NCBI RefSeq assembly: GCF_020171315.1
Contig: NZ_JAIUZP010000001.1
Location: 682,001-746,000, forward strand
From: Pseudooceanicola nanhaiensis
Lineage (GTDB): Bacteria; Pseudomonadota; Alphaproteobacteria; Rhodobacterales; Rhodobacteraceae
DNA: 64,000 nt
Direction: 5' to 3'
Under the pieces are notes generated by a model. That model had not been told where the DNA came from, ran no database searches, and saw only the letters and a program-made list of their open reading frames with translations. How positions within the stretch are numbered: position 1 is the first letter of the stretch; each line of letters opens with the position of its first letter. Positions 7,953 to 17,684 of the stretch are shown here, piece by piece. The position numbers and the translations under genes are program-made.

Positions 7953-8996
7953 TCAGCAGATCCGTGGCAGCTGTTCGCCGACCAGCATGTCCACGATCCG
8001 CTGCCCACCGAAGGCCGTCCTCAGCACCACGGGGACCGGGCCGCGCGGGCCCGCCCGGCCCACGATTGCGGCTGTCCGGCCTGCGTCCATGGCCTGCATC
8101 GCCTCCAGCGCTGCCTGCGCCTGATCCGCCGGCACGAAGAGCGCCAGCGTTCCCTCGTTGGCGAGATAGAGCGGGTCCAGCCCGAGGATCTCGCACATGC
8201 CCTTCACCTCTGCGCGCAGCGGCAGGGCCTCTTCCTCCAGCGTCACGGTCACGCCCGCCGCCTCGGCCATCTCGTTCAGGGTCGAGGCCAGCCCGCCGCG
8301 GGTCGCGTCACGGGCGGCGCGGGTGCCCGGGGCTGCGGCCAGAACCGCCTCGATCAGGTGGTTGAGGCTCTGGCAGTCGCTTTCCAGCGGGGTGGAAAGC
8401 GCCAGATCACCGCGCGCGGCAAGGATCGTCGCGCCGTGATCGCCCAGCACCCCGTTCACCAGCACCACGTCGCCCTCGCGGATGTCTTCCGCCGCCATGT
8501 CGCGGCCCGCGGGGATGACCCCCACGCCCGAGGTGGTGATGAAGACCGTGTCACAGGCGCCCCGGCCCACCACCTTGGTGTCGCCGGTGACGATGCGCAC
8601 GCCCGCCGCCGCCGCCTCGCGCGCCATGGAGGCGACGATGCGGCGCAGCAGCGCGATCTCGGTGCCTTCCTCGATGATGAAGGCCGCCGACAGCCAGAGC
8701 GGCTTGGCGCCGCCCACGGCGAGGTCATTGACCGTGCCGCAGACCGCCAGCTTGCCGATGTCGCCGCCGGGAAACTCCACCGGCGTCACCACGAAACTGT
8801 CGGTGGTGAAGGCCAGCCGCGCGCCGGGCTCCTGCAGGGCCGCATCCATCAGCCGCGCCTGATCTTCCGAACCGGGGGGCTGGAAGACGTCCGTAAAGAC
8901 CTCTTCGATCAGGTCGCGCATAGCACGCCCGCCGCCGCCATGGGCCAGCGTCACCCGGGCATCGCGCAGGCGGGAGGGTTTGGCAGACATGTTCAT
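7953..8996 (-). CDS. hypE: HypE, hydrogenase maturation (cyanide ligand synthesis)
   Basis: A 347-residue PurM-like ATPase. It ends in the HypE signature PRIC; this C-terminal cysteine accepts the carbamoyl group from HypF and is dehydrated to a thiocyanate that supplies the iron CN ligands. LAHGGGGRAMRDLIEEVF near the N-terminus and GDTKVVGRG mid-protein fit the family. The ATG at 8996 overlaps the hypD stop (ATGA), so it is coupled to hypD. It is the last gene of the hydrogenase cluster, and a hairpin follows at 7889. Confidence 0.96.
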   Translation of the reverse strand: MNMSAKPSRLRDARVTLAHGGGGRAMRDLIEEVFTDVFQPPGSEDQARLMDAALQEPGARLAFTTDSFVVTPVEFPGGDIGKLAVCGTVNDLAVGGAKPLWLSAAFIIEEGTEIALLRRIVASMAREAAAAGVRIVTGDTKVVGRGACDTVFITTSGVGVIPAGRDMAAEDIREGDVVLVNGVLGDHGATILAARGDLALSTPLESDCQSLNHLIEAVLAAAPGTRAARDATRGGLASTLNEMAEAAGVTVTLEEEALPLRAEVKGMCEILGLDPLYLANEGTLALFVPADQAQAALEAMQAMDAGRTAAIVGRAGPRGPVPVVLRTAFGGQRIVDMLVGEQLPRIC

Positions 8997-10144
8997 TCCG
9001 CAGCCTCCACCGAGAGGCGCGCTCCGCCATAGGTCCAATAGGCCGCGCAGGCCCCTTCGGAGCTGACCATCAGCGCGCCGAGCGGCGTGTCAGGGGTGCA
9101 GCCCCGGCCGAACTGCGGGCATTGCGTCGGCTTCATCCGGCCCGTCATGACGGAGCCGCAGGCACAGCCCTCGGGCTCCGGCGTGGGGGCACGGCCCCCG
9201 GCCTTAGCATAGCCGATGCCGAATTTCTCCTCCGCGTCCCACGGGCGGTAGGCGGCACGGATGCGCAGCCCGCTGGCGTCGATCTCTCCCAGACCCCGCC
9301 ATTCGAAGCTGGGGCGCTTTTCGTAAACGTCCTCGATCGCGGCAAGGCTGACGGCATTGCCGTGTTCGGGCACCACGCGGGCGTATTGGTTCTCGATCTC
9401 GGCGCGACCCTCGGCCAGCTGGGTCAGCACCATGAGCACCGATTGCAGCAGGTCCAGCGGCTCGAACCCCGCCACGACCAGCGGCTTGCCGTAGTCCTGC
9501 GCCACGAAGTCGAGCGGGTGGATGCCGATGACCATCGAGACATGGCCCGGCCCGACGAAGCCGTCGAGCAGCATATAGGGATCGTCCAGCAGCGCCTTGA
9601 TCGGCGGCGGCACGGTGATGTGGTTGCAGAAGACCGAGAAGTTGGTCAGCCCCTCGCGGGCCGCCTGCTGGATCGAAAGCGCGGTGGAGGGCGTCGTCGT
9701 CTCGAAGCCGAGGCCGAAGAAGACCACCTCGCGGTCGGGATTGCGCCGCGCCAGTTCCAGCGCGTCGAGCGGGGAGTAGACCGTGCGCACATCGGCGCCA
9801 TCGGCCTTGGCCTGCAACAGCGACTTCTTCGTGCCGGGCACCCGCATGGCATCCCCGAAGGTGGTGAAGATCACCTCGGGCTTCTCGGCGATCTCGACGC
9901 ATTCGTCGACGCGCGCCATGGGCAGGACGCAGACCGGGCAGCCGGGGCCGTGGATGAACTCGATCCCCTCGTGCACCAGCTTGTCGAGCCCGTAGCGGAA
10001 GATCGCGTGGGTGTGTCCGCCGCAGATCTCCATGATGCGCACCGGCTCTGCCTTGGTGGCGCCCAGCCGGTCGGCCATGGCGCCAATGGCGGCGATCAGG
10101 GCCTTCGCGGCCTTGGGATCGCGGAATTCCTCGACATAGCGCAT
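8993..10144 (-). CDS. hypD: HypD, hydrogenase maturation iron-sulfur scaffold
   Basis: A 383-residue protein with all HypD signatures: CGGHTHAIFRYGL near residue 42, GPGCPVCVLP near 67, GFETTTPSTA near 149, and a C-terminal cysteine-rich [4Fe-4S] site (CGSVMTG, QCPQFGRGCTP). HypD works with HypC as the scaffold on which Fe(CN)2CO is built before transfer to the large subunit precursors. It sits two bases after hypC and overlaps hypE. Length is normal. Confidence 0.97.
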   Translation of the reverse strand: MRYVEEFRDPKAAKALIAAIGAMADRLGATKAEPVRIMEICGGHTHAIFRYGLDKLVHEGIEFIHGPGCPVCVLPMARVDECVEIAEKPEVIFTTFGDAMRVPGTKKSLLQAKADGADVRTVYSPLDALELARRNPDREVVFFGLGFETTTPSTALSIQQAAREGLTNFSVFCNHITVPPPIKALLDDPYMLLDGFVGPGHVSMVIGIHPLDFVAQDYGKPLVVAGFEPLDLLQSVLMVLTQLAEGRAEIENQYARVVPEHGNAVSLAAIEDVYEKRPSFEWRGLGEIDASGLRIRAAYRPWDAEEKFGIGYAKAGGRAPTPEPEGCACGSVMTGRMKPTQCPQFGRGCTPDTPLGALMVSSEGACAAYWTYGGARLSVEAAE

Positions 10145-10146
10145 GG

Positions 10147-10437
10147 TCAGCCCCTCCCTGCGAGGGCGCGGTCGCCCTCGGCCATCTGGTCCAGCGCCTC
10201 CTGCGCCTCGCCGAGCGAACGCAGCGCCTCCAGCGTCTCGGCGGCCTCATGTTCGTCGATGACGGCCATGGCAAAGCCCACGTGGATCAGCACCCATTCG
10301 CCCACGAGGTCCTCAAGCGGGCCGGTGACCACCGGGGCAAGGCTCACCTCGCGGCGCACGCCCGAAACCTCGGCCATGCCCATCTGGCGGGCGGCGTCGG
10401 TGATGGCGGTGATCTGGCCGGGAATTCCCAGACACAT
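10147..10437 (-). CDS. hypC: HypC, hydrogenase maturation chaperone
   Basis: A 96-residue HypC/HybG/HupF family protein that starts MCLGIPGQI, where Cys2 (after Met removal) binds the iron centre and the large-subunit precursor. The OB-like core GEWVLIHVGFAMAVIDEHEA is intact. The start at 10437 is fixed by the invariant MCLGIP. It follows hupR by two bases and precedes hypD, its scaffold partner. A paralogue, hupF, is in the same cluster (16196-16516), as in Rhodobacter. Confidence 0.95.
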   Translation of the reverse strand: MCLGIPGQITAITDAARQMGMAEVSGVRREVSLAPVVTGPLEDLVGEWVLIHVGFAMAVIDEHEAAETLEALRSLGEAQEALDQMAEGDRALAGRG

Positions 10438-10439
10438 GG

Positions 10440-11912
10440 CTACTCCTCCTCTGAAACCGTGGCGTGGGGCTCGATCCCGTAGCGGTCGAGCTTGGCGCGC
10501 AGGCCGACCCGGGACAGGCCCAGTTCGGCCGCCGCGCGGGACTTGTTCCACTTCAGCCGGGTCAGCGTCTCGCCAAGGATGCGCATCTCGATCAGTTCGA
10601 CGCGGTCCTTGAGCGTGCCGTCCATCTGGCTGAAATCGGGTAGGGGCTGGCGTTCGCCCGCCCGCGGGTCGCGCGATTGCAGGATGTGGCGCGAGATCAG
10701 CTCGGCCCCCAGCGTGACCTCCTGCGCGAGGATCAGCATCCGCGTCACCTCGTTGCGCAGCTCGGGCAGGTTGCCGGGCCAGTCGTAGGCCTCGAGGAAG
10801 AGCAGCGCCTCGCTGGAGAGCCCGCGCACCGGCTTGCCATGCTCGGTCGCCGCCTCCTGCAGGAACCGCTCTGCCAGCAGGGGGATGTCGTCGGCCCGCG
10901 CCCGCAGCGGCGGGATCGTCAGCTCTGTCACGGCAAGCGCGTAGTAGAGATCGTTGCGGAACGCGCCCTCGGCCACCGCGCCGCGCAGGTCCACATGGCT
11001 GCCGGTGATGATCCGGGCCGAGGTCGTCAGCTGTTCGTGGCTGCCGATGGGCTGGAACGCCCCGGTGGTGGCCACGCGCAGCAGCGCCATCTGCATGTCG
11101 GCGGAAAGCGTGTCGATCCCGTTGAGGAAGATCGTGCCCCGGTCGGCCTTCTGCAGCAGGCCCGCGCGGGCCTGTGTCTGGCCGGGCAGGGCGCCGCGCC
11201 GCGCGCCGAAGAGTTCCGCCGCAAGCGCCTGATCGTCGAGGCCCGCGCAGTTGATCTCGTGGAACGGGCGGTCCGCGCGGAGCGATCCGTAGTGGATCGC
11301 GCGGGCCAGATCGGTCTTGCCGGTGCCCGGCTCGCCGGTGATCAGCACGGGCACGTCGAAACTGGCGAAATGCCGGGCCAGCGCGATGGTGCCGTTCAGG
11401 GCGGAGTTCGGGCCTCGCAGCACTTTGTCGAAGCCAAGACCCGCCTGAAGCAGTTGCCGACGCTCCTGCGTGCGGGCATTGGCGGCGGTGCCGAGGTAAC
11501 GCATCTCCAGCGTCATGCGTTCATGATCGCGGGCCAGTTCGAACAGCTTGGCCGCGTTCTTGACCGCCATCAGCAGCTGGTCGGGATGCCAGGGCTTGGT
11601 GATGAACTGGTAGATCCCTGCGTCGTTGATCGCCTGGATCATGTCGCCGGTCTCGGTATAGCCGGTGACGATGATACGCACGGTTTCGGGCCAGCGGTCG
11701 CGGACCTCGGTCAGCAGTTCGATCCCGGTCTTGCCCGGCATCCGCTGGTCCGAGATCACGACCTGCACCCAATGCTCCTCCATCAGGCGCCAGGCCGCAT
11801 CGGCGTCATAGGCCTCGAGGACGGTGAAATCGTCCTCCAGTGCCATCCGCATGGCGGCGACGGAATGGGGCTCGTCGTCGATGACGAGGATGGTGGGCAG
11901 GGTCTCGGCCAT
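10440..11912 (-). CDS. hupR: HupR, NtrC-family regulator of the uptake hydrogenase
   Basis: A 490-residue response regulator: receiver (about 5-125) with acceptor Asp55 and Lys106, a linker, an AAA+ domain (about 165-390), and a C-terminal Fis-type helix-turn-helix ([22 protein letters not shown]). Walker A is intact (GEPGTGK, Lys199). However, the sigma-54 contact loop GAFTGA is replaced by GALPGQ and the Walker B FLDE by FLNG. R. capsulatus HupR likewise lacks the sigma-54 motif, works with sigma-70 polymerase, and is active when not phosphorylated; HupT phosphorylation shuts it off. The ATG overlaps the hypB stop (TAATG). Confidence 0.95.
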   Translation of the reverse strand: MAETLPTILVIDDEPHSVAAMRMALEDDFTVLEAYDADAAWRLMEEHWVQVVISDQRMPGKTGIELLTEVRDRWPETVRIIVTGYTETGDMIQAINDAGIYQFITKPWHPDQLLMAVKNAAKLFELARDHERMTLEMRYLGTAANARTQERRQLLQAGLGFDKVLRGPNSALNGTIALARHFASFDVPVLITGEPGTGKTDLARAIHYGSLRADRPFHEINCAGLDDQALAAELFGARRGALPGQTQARAGLLQKADRGTIFLNGIDTLSADMQMALLRVATTGAFQPIGSHEQLTTSARIITGSHVDLRGAVAEGAFRNDLYYALAVTELTIPPLRARADDIPLLAERFLQEAATEHGKPVRGLSSEALLFLEAYDWPGNLPELRNEVTRMLILAQEVTLGAELISRHILQSRDPRAGERQPLPDFSQMDGTLKDRVELIEMRILGETLTRLKWNKSRAAAELGLSRVGLRAKLDRYGIEPHATVSEEE

Positions 11913-12853
11913 TATTCCGCTGCCTTCTCCGCGGTGCCGCGTTTGGCCGTGGCGTTGCGCGCGAGCCAGTCCAGCCACTCCGGCAGGCCCTCGCCGGTGC
12001 GGGCCGAGACGCGGATCACCTCGATCAGTGGGTTCACGCGCTTCAGGTTCGTCTCGTAGAGGTCGAGGTCCACGTCGCAATGGGGCGCAAGGTCGACCTT
12101 GTTCAGCAGCGCGATCCGCGCGGCGGTGAACATGTCGGGGTATTTCAGCGGCTTGTCCTCGCCCTCGGTGACCGAGAGGATGGCGACCTTGGCATCTTCG
12201 CCCAGGTCGAAGGCGGCGGGGCAGACGAGGTTGCCCACGTTCTCGATGAAGAGGGTGGAATTGTCGTGCAGGTGCAGATGCTCCATCGCGTGGCCCACCA
12301 TGTGCCCGTCGAGGTGACAGCCCTTGCCGGTGTTGACCTGCACGGCGGGCGCGCCGGTCTCGCGGATGCGGTCGGCGTCGTTGGTGGTCTGCTGGTCGCC
12401 CTCGATGACGGCCACGTCGCCCATCTGGGCGTCGGCCATCGCGCGGATCGTGGCGCAGAGCAGCGTCGTCTTGCCCGACCCGGGCGAGGAGACGAGGTTG
12501 ACGGCATAGACCCCCTGCGCGGCAAGGCGCGCGCGGTTGCCGGCGGCATAGCGGTCGTTTTGCGACAGGATGCCGGTCTCGATCTCGATCAGCCGTTCCT
12601 GCGACATGCCCGGCACCTCGGTGCCCGCGATGCCCTGGCCGAAGTGGATGTCGCCGTGGGAATGGTGATGGTGGTGGTGGCCGTGGCTGTGATCGTGGGA
12701 ATGGCCGTGATCGTGATCGTGCCCGTGATCGTGGCTGTGCCCATGCCCATGGCCGTGATCATGCTCATGGTGGTGATCATGGGCGTGGCCGTGAGAGTGG
12801 CCATGGGTGTGGCCTTCGACGGTGGACCCGCTGCATCCGCAAACCGTGCACAT
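11912..12853 (-). CDS. hypB: HypB, nickel-inserting GTPase with long histidine tract
   Basis: A 313-residue SIMIBI GTPase that helps HypA load nickel into the hydrogenase large subunit. The start MCTVCGC carries the high-affinity nickel motif (Cys2, Cys5, Cys7). Residues 15-70 form a tract with about 31 histidines, which in rhizobial and Rhodobacter HypB stores nickel. The P-loop SSPGSGKTT lies near residue 124 and the guanine specificity motif NKVD near 252. The gene overlaps hypA upstream (TGATG) and hupR downstream by one base. Confidence 0.97.
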   Translation of the reverse strand: MCTVCGCSGSTVEGHTHGHSHGHAHDHHHEHDHGHGHGHSHDHGHDHDHGHSHDHSHGHHHHHHSHGDIHFGQGIAGTEVPGMSQERLIEIETGILSQNDRYAAGNRARLAAQGVYAVNLVSSPGSGKTTLLCATIRAMADAQMGDVAVIEGDQQTTNDADRIRETGAPAVQVNTGKGCHLDGHMVGHAMEHLHLHDNSTLFIENVGNLVCPAAFDLGEDAKVAILSVTEGEDKPLKYPDMFTAARIALLNKVDLAPHCDVDLDLYETNLKRVNPLIEVIRVSARTGEGLPEWLDWLARNATAKRGTAEKAAE

Positions 12854-13194
12854 CAGATGACCTCCATATCCTTGATCTGCAATTCGTCGCCCCCCTGGGG
12901 CAGAAGTTTCCCGCCGCCGCAGTCGGGGCAGGGATCGAGCCGGTTCTCGATCTCCACCTCCGTCATGCAGTCGTAGCAGAGCGCGCGGCCCGGCTGGTCG
13001 ATGATCTCCAGCGTCGCGCCTTCGGCCTTGGAGCCGCGCATCACCACGTCCCAGGCGAAATGCATCGCGGGTTTCTCGACCCCGGCGAAGCGGCCGACGG
13101 TCAGGCGCACGCGGGTGACGCGGGAAATGTCGGGCGCGGCGGCGGCCTGTTCGACCACCCGGCGTATGCCCTCGCACAGCGACATCTCATGCAT
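12853..13194 (-). CDS. hypA: HypA, nickel metallochaperone
   Basis: A 113-residue protein starting [10 protein letters not shown]; His2 (the N-terminal MHE) binds nickel in HypA. A zinc finger of two CxxC pairs lies near residues 74-95 (CYDC and CPDC). It partners with HypB in nickel delivery. Its start lies inside the end of hupK (8-base overlap) and its stop overlaps the hypB ATG, so translation is coupled throughout. Confidence 0.96.
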   Translation of the reverse strand: MHEMSLCEGIRRVVEQAAAAPDISRVTRVRLTVGRFAGVEKPAMHFAWDVVMRGSKAEGATLEIIDQPGRALCYDCMTEVEIENRLDPCPDCGGGKLLPQGGDELQIKDMEVI

Positions 13195-14092
13195 GGGCCG
13201 CCTCCGGCTGAACCAGTTTCACGGGGCTGCAGGGGTCGAGGACCTCCAGCAGCAGGCCGCCCAGAAGGGCGCGATCGGCGGGCAGCGTGGCAAGGCTGCG
13301 TTCCAGCACGCCGCCCTTGGACAGCAGGCTGTCAGTGGGGGTGACGCGGGCGAAATGCGTGACCACGCCGTCGCTTGTGCCGATCCGCATGGCATAGGCG
13401 CCCCGCGCGGCAGGCACCAGCCCCTCGCCCGGAACAGGCGCCTGTGCGGGCGGCAGGCTGCCCCTCAGCGCGGCCTCGATATCATAGAGCCGGGCCGCGG
13501 CACGCCAGAGCGGCCCGCGCCCGTGGCGCTGCGCCAGCCCGGTCAGCGCCGGATGCGCGATATGGCGGGCGGCGACGGAATTCTCGACCGGGGCTTTGCC
13601 CCAGATATTGCGGGCACTGACCGCGGGCAGGCCCTCGGCCACGGCCTCGCCGGGGGCAAAGAGGCTGGCAAGCCGGGCCAGAACCGGCGCCACGCCTTGG
13701 CCCGAGACGAGGAAGGCGGCCAGCGCCCCGGCAGTGTCCGGCGCGCGGCCCGCGGGGCCGAAGACGGCCTGCGCCACGGCGGCGCGGTCACTCTGCCAGT
13801 CGTCGGGTAGGCGCACGGCGGGCATCTGCATCAGCCGCGGCAGGCCGAGGTGGAATTTCATCAGGTGATCGCGGATCACCTCCTGCCGGATGCCATCGGC
13901 ATCGGCAGGCTGCCCGAGGGCCGCGGCAACGGCGGCCCCCTGCGCGGCGCGGCAGAGCGCGAAGAGACGCGGAAGCAAAACCGCCGCCTCCCCCACGGAG
14001 CGGCCAATGACCATGCGAGCCACGGGGAGGCGCGGCCCACTGTCGGCACGCAGCGGGAGGGGAGGACAGAGGGAGGCGGCGGCCTTGCTCAT
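13187..14092 (-). CDS. hupK: HupK, hydrogenase assembly protein
   Basis: A 301-residue protein at the hupK position between hupJ and hypA. HupK proteins are distant relatives of the large subunit thought to act as a scaffold in its maturation. Here the C-terminal [19 protein letters not shown] echoes the large-subunit DPC motif, but only one cysteine remains. Residues 24-60 hold the usual [21 protein letters not shown] stretch. The start at 14092 gives an ATGA overlap with hupJ. Assignment is by position and this C-terminal motif. Confidence 0.85.
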   Translation of the reverse strand: MSKAAASLCPPLPLRADSGPRLPVARMVIGRSVGEAAVLLPRLFALCRAAQGAAVAAALGQPADADGIRQEVIRDHLMKFHLGLPRLMQMPAVRLPDDWQSDRAAVAQAVFGPAGRAPDTAGALAAFLVSGQGVAPVLARLASLFAPGEAVAEGLPAVSARNIWGKAPVENSVAARHIAHPALTGLAQRHGRGPLWRAAARLYDIEAALRGSLPPAQAPVPGEGLVPAARGAYAMRIGTSDGVVTHFARVTPTDSLLSKGGVLERSLATLPADRALLGGLLLEVLDPCSPVKLVQPEAAHA

Positions 14093-14964
14093 TCGGCGGG
14101 CGCTCCTGCGCGCGCGCCTATCTCGGAAGACGTCTCGGGGGTATCGTTCGTGTCGGGATCGGAGGCGAGCCCGGCGGTCAGCACGGCACGGCGCGTGGGC
14201 GCCTGGCCCATGGCGGAGGGGGCCTCCGCCTCCGCCTCTGCGGCGGCGGCCTCTGCGGCCGCGATGGTGGCGATCTCCTCTTCCCGCGCGGCCCGGATGT
14301 CGGCGCTGCGGTCGGTCTCGGCCCGGTTCTCGGGATCGAAGAGCGCGGCCATCACGGCGCGGGCCACGTCGGTGGCATCCTTGTGGCGCTGGAAATCCCC
14401 CATCGGAGAGAAGAGCGAACAGGCCTTGTAGCCCCCGGTGGCGGGACGGCTGTTGTGGATGAACTCGTAGTCGCCGGAGGGGAAGGCGATCACCTCCTTC
14501 GCGCCGGCGGTCAGGTGATCCCAGCTGTCGCCATCGGGCATCAGCACGAGGTTCATGAACCACGGCGAGATCAGCACGCCGAGGAATTGCCCTTCCCAGA
14601 GCCGGAAGCCCACGGCCTCCACGTGCAGCGCCTTGTTCACGAGCGGCACGTCGCGCATCTTGGAATGCCAGACCTCGGTGAAGTCATCGACCAGCCGGGC
14701 GGTGGCGGCGTTGATCCGCGTGGCCTCGCGCATGGCGTCGGCGCCGGGGTCTTCCAGCACCATGAACTGTTCCTTCGGGGCCGAACACGTCGGGCAGGAC
14801 CAATCCCCGGGCAGCGCCGTGAAGGGCGTGCCCGCGTCGATCTGGCGGCTGTCGTCGCCCTCTGCCGGATCGTAGGGCGTCCAGCAGACCTTGCATTCCA
14901 TCACGGCCTGCGGGCTGATCTTGTCCATCGCGCCCAGGAAGGAGCCTTCAAAGGTCGTCTTCAC
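14089..14964 (-). CDS. hupJ: HupJ with fused rubredoxin domain (HupI-HupJ)
   Basis: A 291-residue protein. Residues 20-75 form a rubredoxin domain (CKVC ... CPTC) that corresponds to stand-alone HupI. Residues 85-205 form the HybE/HupJ chaperone domain (LWEGQFLGVLISPWFMNLVLMP). The last 80 residues are a low-complexity Ala/Glu-rich tail. R. capsulatus HupJ has the same fusion. Rubredoxin-type partners are linked to making the uptake hydrogenase in the presence of oxygen. Start is GTG at 14964, overlapping the hupH stop (GTGA). Confidence 0.9.
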   Translation of the reverse strand: MKTTFEGSFLGAMDKISPQAVMECKVCWTPYDPAEGDDSRQIDAGTPFTALPGDWSCPTCSAPKEQFMVLEDPGADAMREATRINAATARLVDDFTEVWHSKMRDVPLVNKALHVEAVGFRLWEGQFLGVLISPWFMNLVLMPDGDSWDHLTAGAKEVIAFPSGDYEFIHNSRPATGGYKACSLFSPMGDFQRHKDATDVARAVMAALFDPENRAETDRSADIRAAREEEIATIAAAEAAAAEAEAEAPSAMGQAPTRRAVLTAGLASDPDTNDTPETSSEIGARAGAPAE

Positions 14965-15779
14965 CGGATCGCCTCCGCCACTTCGCGGATACGCTCCGCG
15001 CTGTCGGACAGGTCCTCGCGGGCGGCCAGCACCACCTCGGGCATGGGCGTGATCTCGTAGGTGTCGAGGATCAGCTGATCGGTCGAGTTGTAGAACTGCA
15101 CGTGCCACGTCCGGGGCAGGGCGGTCGCCCGGATGCGGCAGTTGCCATACCCGCGCGACAGGATGTCGACCGAGCCCTCGCCGAGGCGGGCCTCGAGCCA
15201 CGCAAGGTCCTCTTCCGTATGCGGCAGCAGCGAGAGGTTGATCACATGCAGCGGGGCCTGCGGATTGGCGGAATGCTCCGTCAGCTCCGCTAGCAGCGAG
15301 GGCGCGTTGACGACGCCTGCGCCGGGTTTGTCGCCGGTGGCGGGGCGGAAGGGCTCATGGGCGCGGGTCAGCGCATCACTGGGCACCTGCGCCACCTCGA
15401 CGGCATCGACGCCGACGGCGGAGAGGACCCAGATGCCCGCAAAGACGCTTTCCTGCACGCGCAGCGCCGGGATGCCGCGGACTTTCACGGCCACTTCGCC
15501 CTCGCCCAGCGTCTCGGCCAGCACGCGGCGGCTGTCGGCATCCAGCGTCGAGAGGTCGAAGCGTTCCGCCGCGCCGCCTTCGGCCACGCGATCCGCCGCA
15601 TCGGCCAGCTGCGCCAGCAGGTCGAGCGCGCCCTTGGGGGCATGCTCCACGTCGGGCAGATGCGCGGTATAGGTGCGCATGTCCTGCGGCAGCTGCATGT
15701 ATTCCAGCTCCTTGCCGTCCTCCGGCTCGGGTTGGGAGCCGGGGCCGTAGCCGGTGGGGGGCAGGTGGAAGTTCTGCAT
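14961..15779 (-). CDS. hupH: HupH, hydrogenase expression/formation protein (HyaF/HupH)
   Basis: A 272-residue cytoplasmic protein of the HupH/HyaF family. Typical parts include GEGEVAVKVRGIPALRVQESVFAGIWV (about 102-128) and the C-terminal LPRTWHVQFYNSTDQLILDTYEITPMPEV (about 220-248). In other species it is needed for uptake hydrogenase maturation, possibly small-subunit cluster assembly or protection from oxygen. The ATG at 15779 follows the hupG stop by one base. Confidence 0.92.
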   Translation of the reverse strand: MQNFHLPPTGYGPGSQPEPEDGKELEYMQLPQDMRTYTAHLPDVEHAPKGALDLLAQLADAADRVAEGGAAERFDLSTLDADSRRVLAETLGEGEVAVKVRGIPALRVQESVFAGIWVLSAVGVDAVEVAQVPSDALTRAHEPFRPATGDKPGAGVVNAPSLLAELTEHSANPQAPLHVINLSLLPHTEEDLAWLEARLGEGSVDILSRGYGNCRIRATALPRTWHVQFYNSTDQLILDTYEITPMPEVVLAAREDLSDSAERIREVAEAIR

Positions 15780-15780
15780 G

Positions 15781-16185
15781 TCAGGCCTCCTCTTCGTGGG
15801 CTGTGGGCTGCGCCGCGAGGATGCGCGGGATCCGCGCGATGTAATCGTCCCAGTCGCGCACGCGGGCGATGCCGCCGACAAAGACCCCGTCGCGGAAGAA
15901 GATCAGCGAGGGCGTTTTGAGCACGCGGGTCTCCTCGCGCAGGCGGGTCTCGATCTCATCCCCCGCCACGGCGCAGTCGAAGGCGCGCTGGAAGGCGATG
16001 TGCAGCTCGGGCAGGATGATCGCCACGTCGGGCGTTTCCAGGTTGCGGGCCGCCTCGCCGGGGACAAAGACCACATGGGCGCCGGGCGCTTCGGCAAAGC
16101 TTTCGAGCGCGGCCCAGTCGGTGAGGACGGGATAGCCCATCTCGGCGGTCAGGCGCGTGACGAGCGGGTGTTGCGGTGCGGACAT
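15781..16185 (-). CDS. hupG: HupG, thioredoxin-like hydrogenase assembly protein (HyaE family)
   Basis: A 134-residue thioredoxin-fold protein without the CxxC pair, as in HyaE/HupG. Recognised by VVFVPGEAARNLETPDVAIILPEL and TPSLIFFRDGVFVGGIARVRDW. The family binds the Tat signal of the small subunit as a proofreading chaperone. It lies between hupF and hupH, with a one-base gap to hupH. Confidence 0.9.
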   Translation of the reverse strand: MSAPQHPLVTRLTAEMGYPVLTDWAALESFAEAPGAHVVFVPGEAARNLETPDVAIILPELHIAFQRAFDCAVAGDEIETRLREETRVLKTPSLIFFRDGVFVGGIARVRDWDDYIARIPRILAAQPTAHEEEA

Positions 16186-16195
16186 CGGGGTCTCC

Positions 16196-16516
16196 TCAGG
16201 CGGTCGTCTTGCCCGCGGCGGCCGCCGCGGCGAGATGGGGGGGCAGGCTGGGGCTGCGGGCGTCGAGATCGGCAAAGGCATCTCCCAGATCGCCGCCCTC
16301 CATCAGGCTGCGCAGCCCGCCGAGCGCGTCGCGGATCAGCCGCGCCTCGTCCCATGTGATGACCTCGCGGGCGGTGCCGAGGAAGGTCAGCACCCATGTG
16401 CCGGGGGCCAGCGGGCCGGTGAGCGACAGGTCGATCAACTCCTCGCGGTCCCCGTCGAGGGCCGTGGCCGCGATGCCGTCGACCGAGAGGACCTTCATCG
16501 GGATGCCAAGACACAT
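16196..16516 (-). CDS. hupF: HupF, HypC-like chaperone specific to HupL
   Basis: A 106-residue HypC paralogue starting MCLGIPMKV with the conserved second-position cysteine, plus [15 protein letters not shown]. In contrast to HypC it has a 25-residue Ala-rich C-terminal extension. In Rhizobium, HupF helps HupL maturation and protects it at higher oxygen. It lies four bases after hupD and ten before hupG. Confidence 0.93.
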   Translation of the reverse strand: MCLGIPMKVLSVDGIAATALDGDREELIDLSLTGPLAPGTWVLTFLGTAREVITWDEARLIRDALGGLRSLMEGGDLGDAFADLDARSPSLPPHLAAAAAAGKTTA

Positions 16517-16520
16517 GGGC

Positions 16521-17129
16521 CTATTCCGCCGCCGGGAAGAAGCGCGCGTCGCCGATCCGGCAGGCCACCTCCTCGGAGGGGCGGCCGCCTTCGTAGACGT
16601 CGCGGTGCAGCGCCGGATCGGCCAGGTCGTTGGTTGCGGTCTGGCCCTCGGTGGCCGTGATGCCGCGCGCGGCCAACCAGTCGCGGGCGATGGCCACGGC
16701 CTCGGGGATGCGGGCCGCCGTCTGCGGGCGCAGGCCGCCGCCGAAATCCTCCAGCTCCACCGGCTGGCAGCCGATCAGCACAATCTGCTCCGGGCAGTAG
16801 CCCATCAGCTGCGCCGTCGCGACCACGTCCTGAAAGCCGGTCTGGTGCAGAGACATCTTCTTGGCGCCCATGAAGGAGGGGACGTCCTCGCCCTCGACCA
16901 CCTTCATGGTGCCGGGGGGCAGGCCGTAGTCCACCGCGTCGAAGACGACCATGATGTCGGCCTCCTCGAGGAAGGGCAGCAGGTAGAGCCCCTGCGTGCC
17001 GCCGTCGAGAATGGCGACCTCCGGCCCGTAGGCCAGCGTCCGGGCGACATGTTCGACGCAGCGAACGCCGAAGCCCTCGTCTGCCCAAAGCACGTTGCCG
17101 ATGCCCAGGATAAGCGCCTTGTGCGCCAT
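16521..17129 (-). CDS. hupD: HupD, HupL C-terminal processing endopeptidase
   Basis: A 202-residue peptidase of the HybD/HyaD family. The nickel-sensing ligands are visible: Glu18 (in LWADEGFG), Asp64 (VVFDAVDYG) and His95 (SLHQTGF). After nickel insertion it removes the C-terminal tail of HupL behind the DPCLACSTH motif. HupV has no such tail and needs no HupD. The gene heads the hupDFGHJK-hyp block and is split from hupC by about 600 bases, so it may have its own promoter. Confidence 0.96.
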   Translation of the reverse strand: MAHKALILGIGNVLWADEGFGVRCVEHVARTLAYGPEVAILDGGTQGLYLLPFLEEADIMVVFDAVDYGLPPGTMKVVEGEDVPSFMGAKKMSLHQTGFQDVVATAQLMGYCPEQIVLIGCQPVELEDFGGGLRPQTAARIPEAVAIARDWLAARGITATEGQTATNDLADPALHRDVYEGGRPSEEVACRIGDARFFPAAE

Positions 17130-17684
17130 GATGTCCCTCCCTTGGTGGCGTCGCCGGACTGCGCCTTGGCAGGCTGCTTTCCGGTCTCTGCTGATTTCGA
17201 AAATAGGCTTGGCGGTCGGCTGGCGCAGCGATTCCTGAGTTTGCGGTGTATTTTATTCAAGTCTCTGATTTTGAAGGATTTATGTGGATTTTGCTGCGTT
17301 GCGGCAATGAGTGATATGCAAATCAAGTATTCAATATGTGCGCATGAGTGGAAAGTAAGTTTGCATGATGCGCTTTGGCGTCGCCAATCTGGCGCCACAA
17401 TGACCTGTCATTCTGATCACTAACTTGCCACGGAGCCACGATTTTTCGCCGTTCCTGCGCGCCCGGAACCAAGAGGGGAGCCGCGCATCGACGGCGCGCG
17501 CGGAGGCGATCCGGAGCTCTCTGGCCACCACTTTATGGTAGCGAAACTCGTCCCTCCCTCGCGAGGGACCGCCCAGCCTCACCAAATCGCCGCCGCGTGG
17601 GGGCCTGCCTACGATGCGCGGCGGCCTGCGGCCTTGTTCCGCGCGGGGGGCGATGTTTTGGTGTGGGCAGACAGGCGCACAACG
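17130..17684. other. Long gap between hupC and hupD with palindromes
   Basis: In an otherwise overlapping gene cluster, this gap of about 550 bases has no credible gene. Bases 17190-17430 are clearly richer in A/T than the surroundings, as expected of a promoter. It contains the perfect inverted repeat TTGGCG-T-CGCCAA (17375-17387) next to TGGCGCCA (17390-17397), and a 14-base palindrome TCCCTCGCGAGGGA (17555-17568). A terminator for hupC borders it at 17685. A separate promoter for hupD onward is the simplest reading. Confidence 0.6.

Noticed and set aside
12650-12815. Minisatellite-like DNA
   Set aside because: It is explained by the histidine tract of HypB, in frame within an intact gene.
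17305-17335. FNR-type box in the hupC-hupD gap (GTGAT and ATCAA halves)
   Set aside because: The halves are six bases apart where an FNR box needs four.
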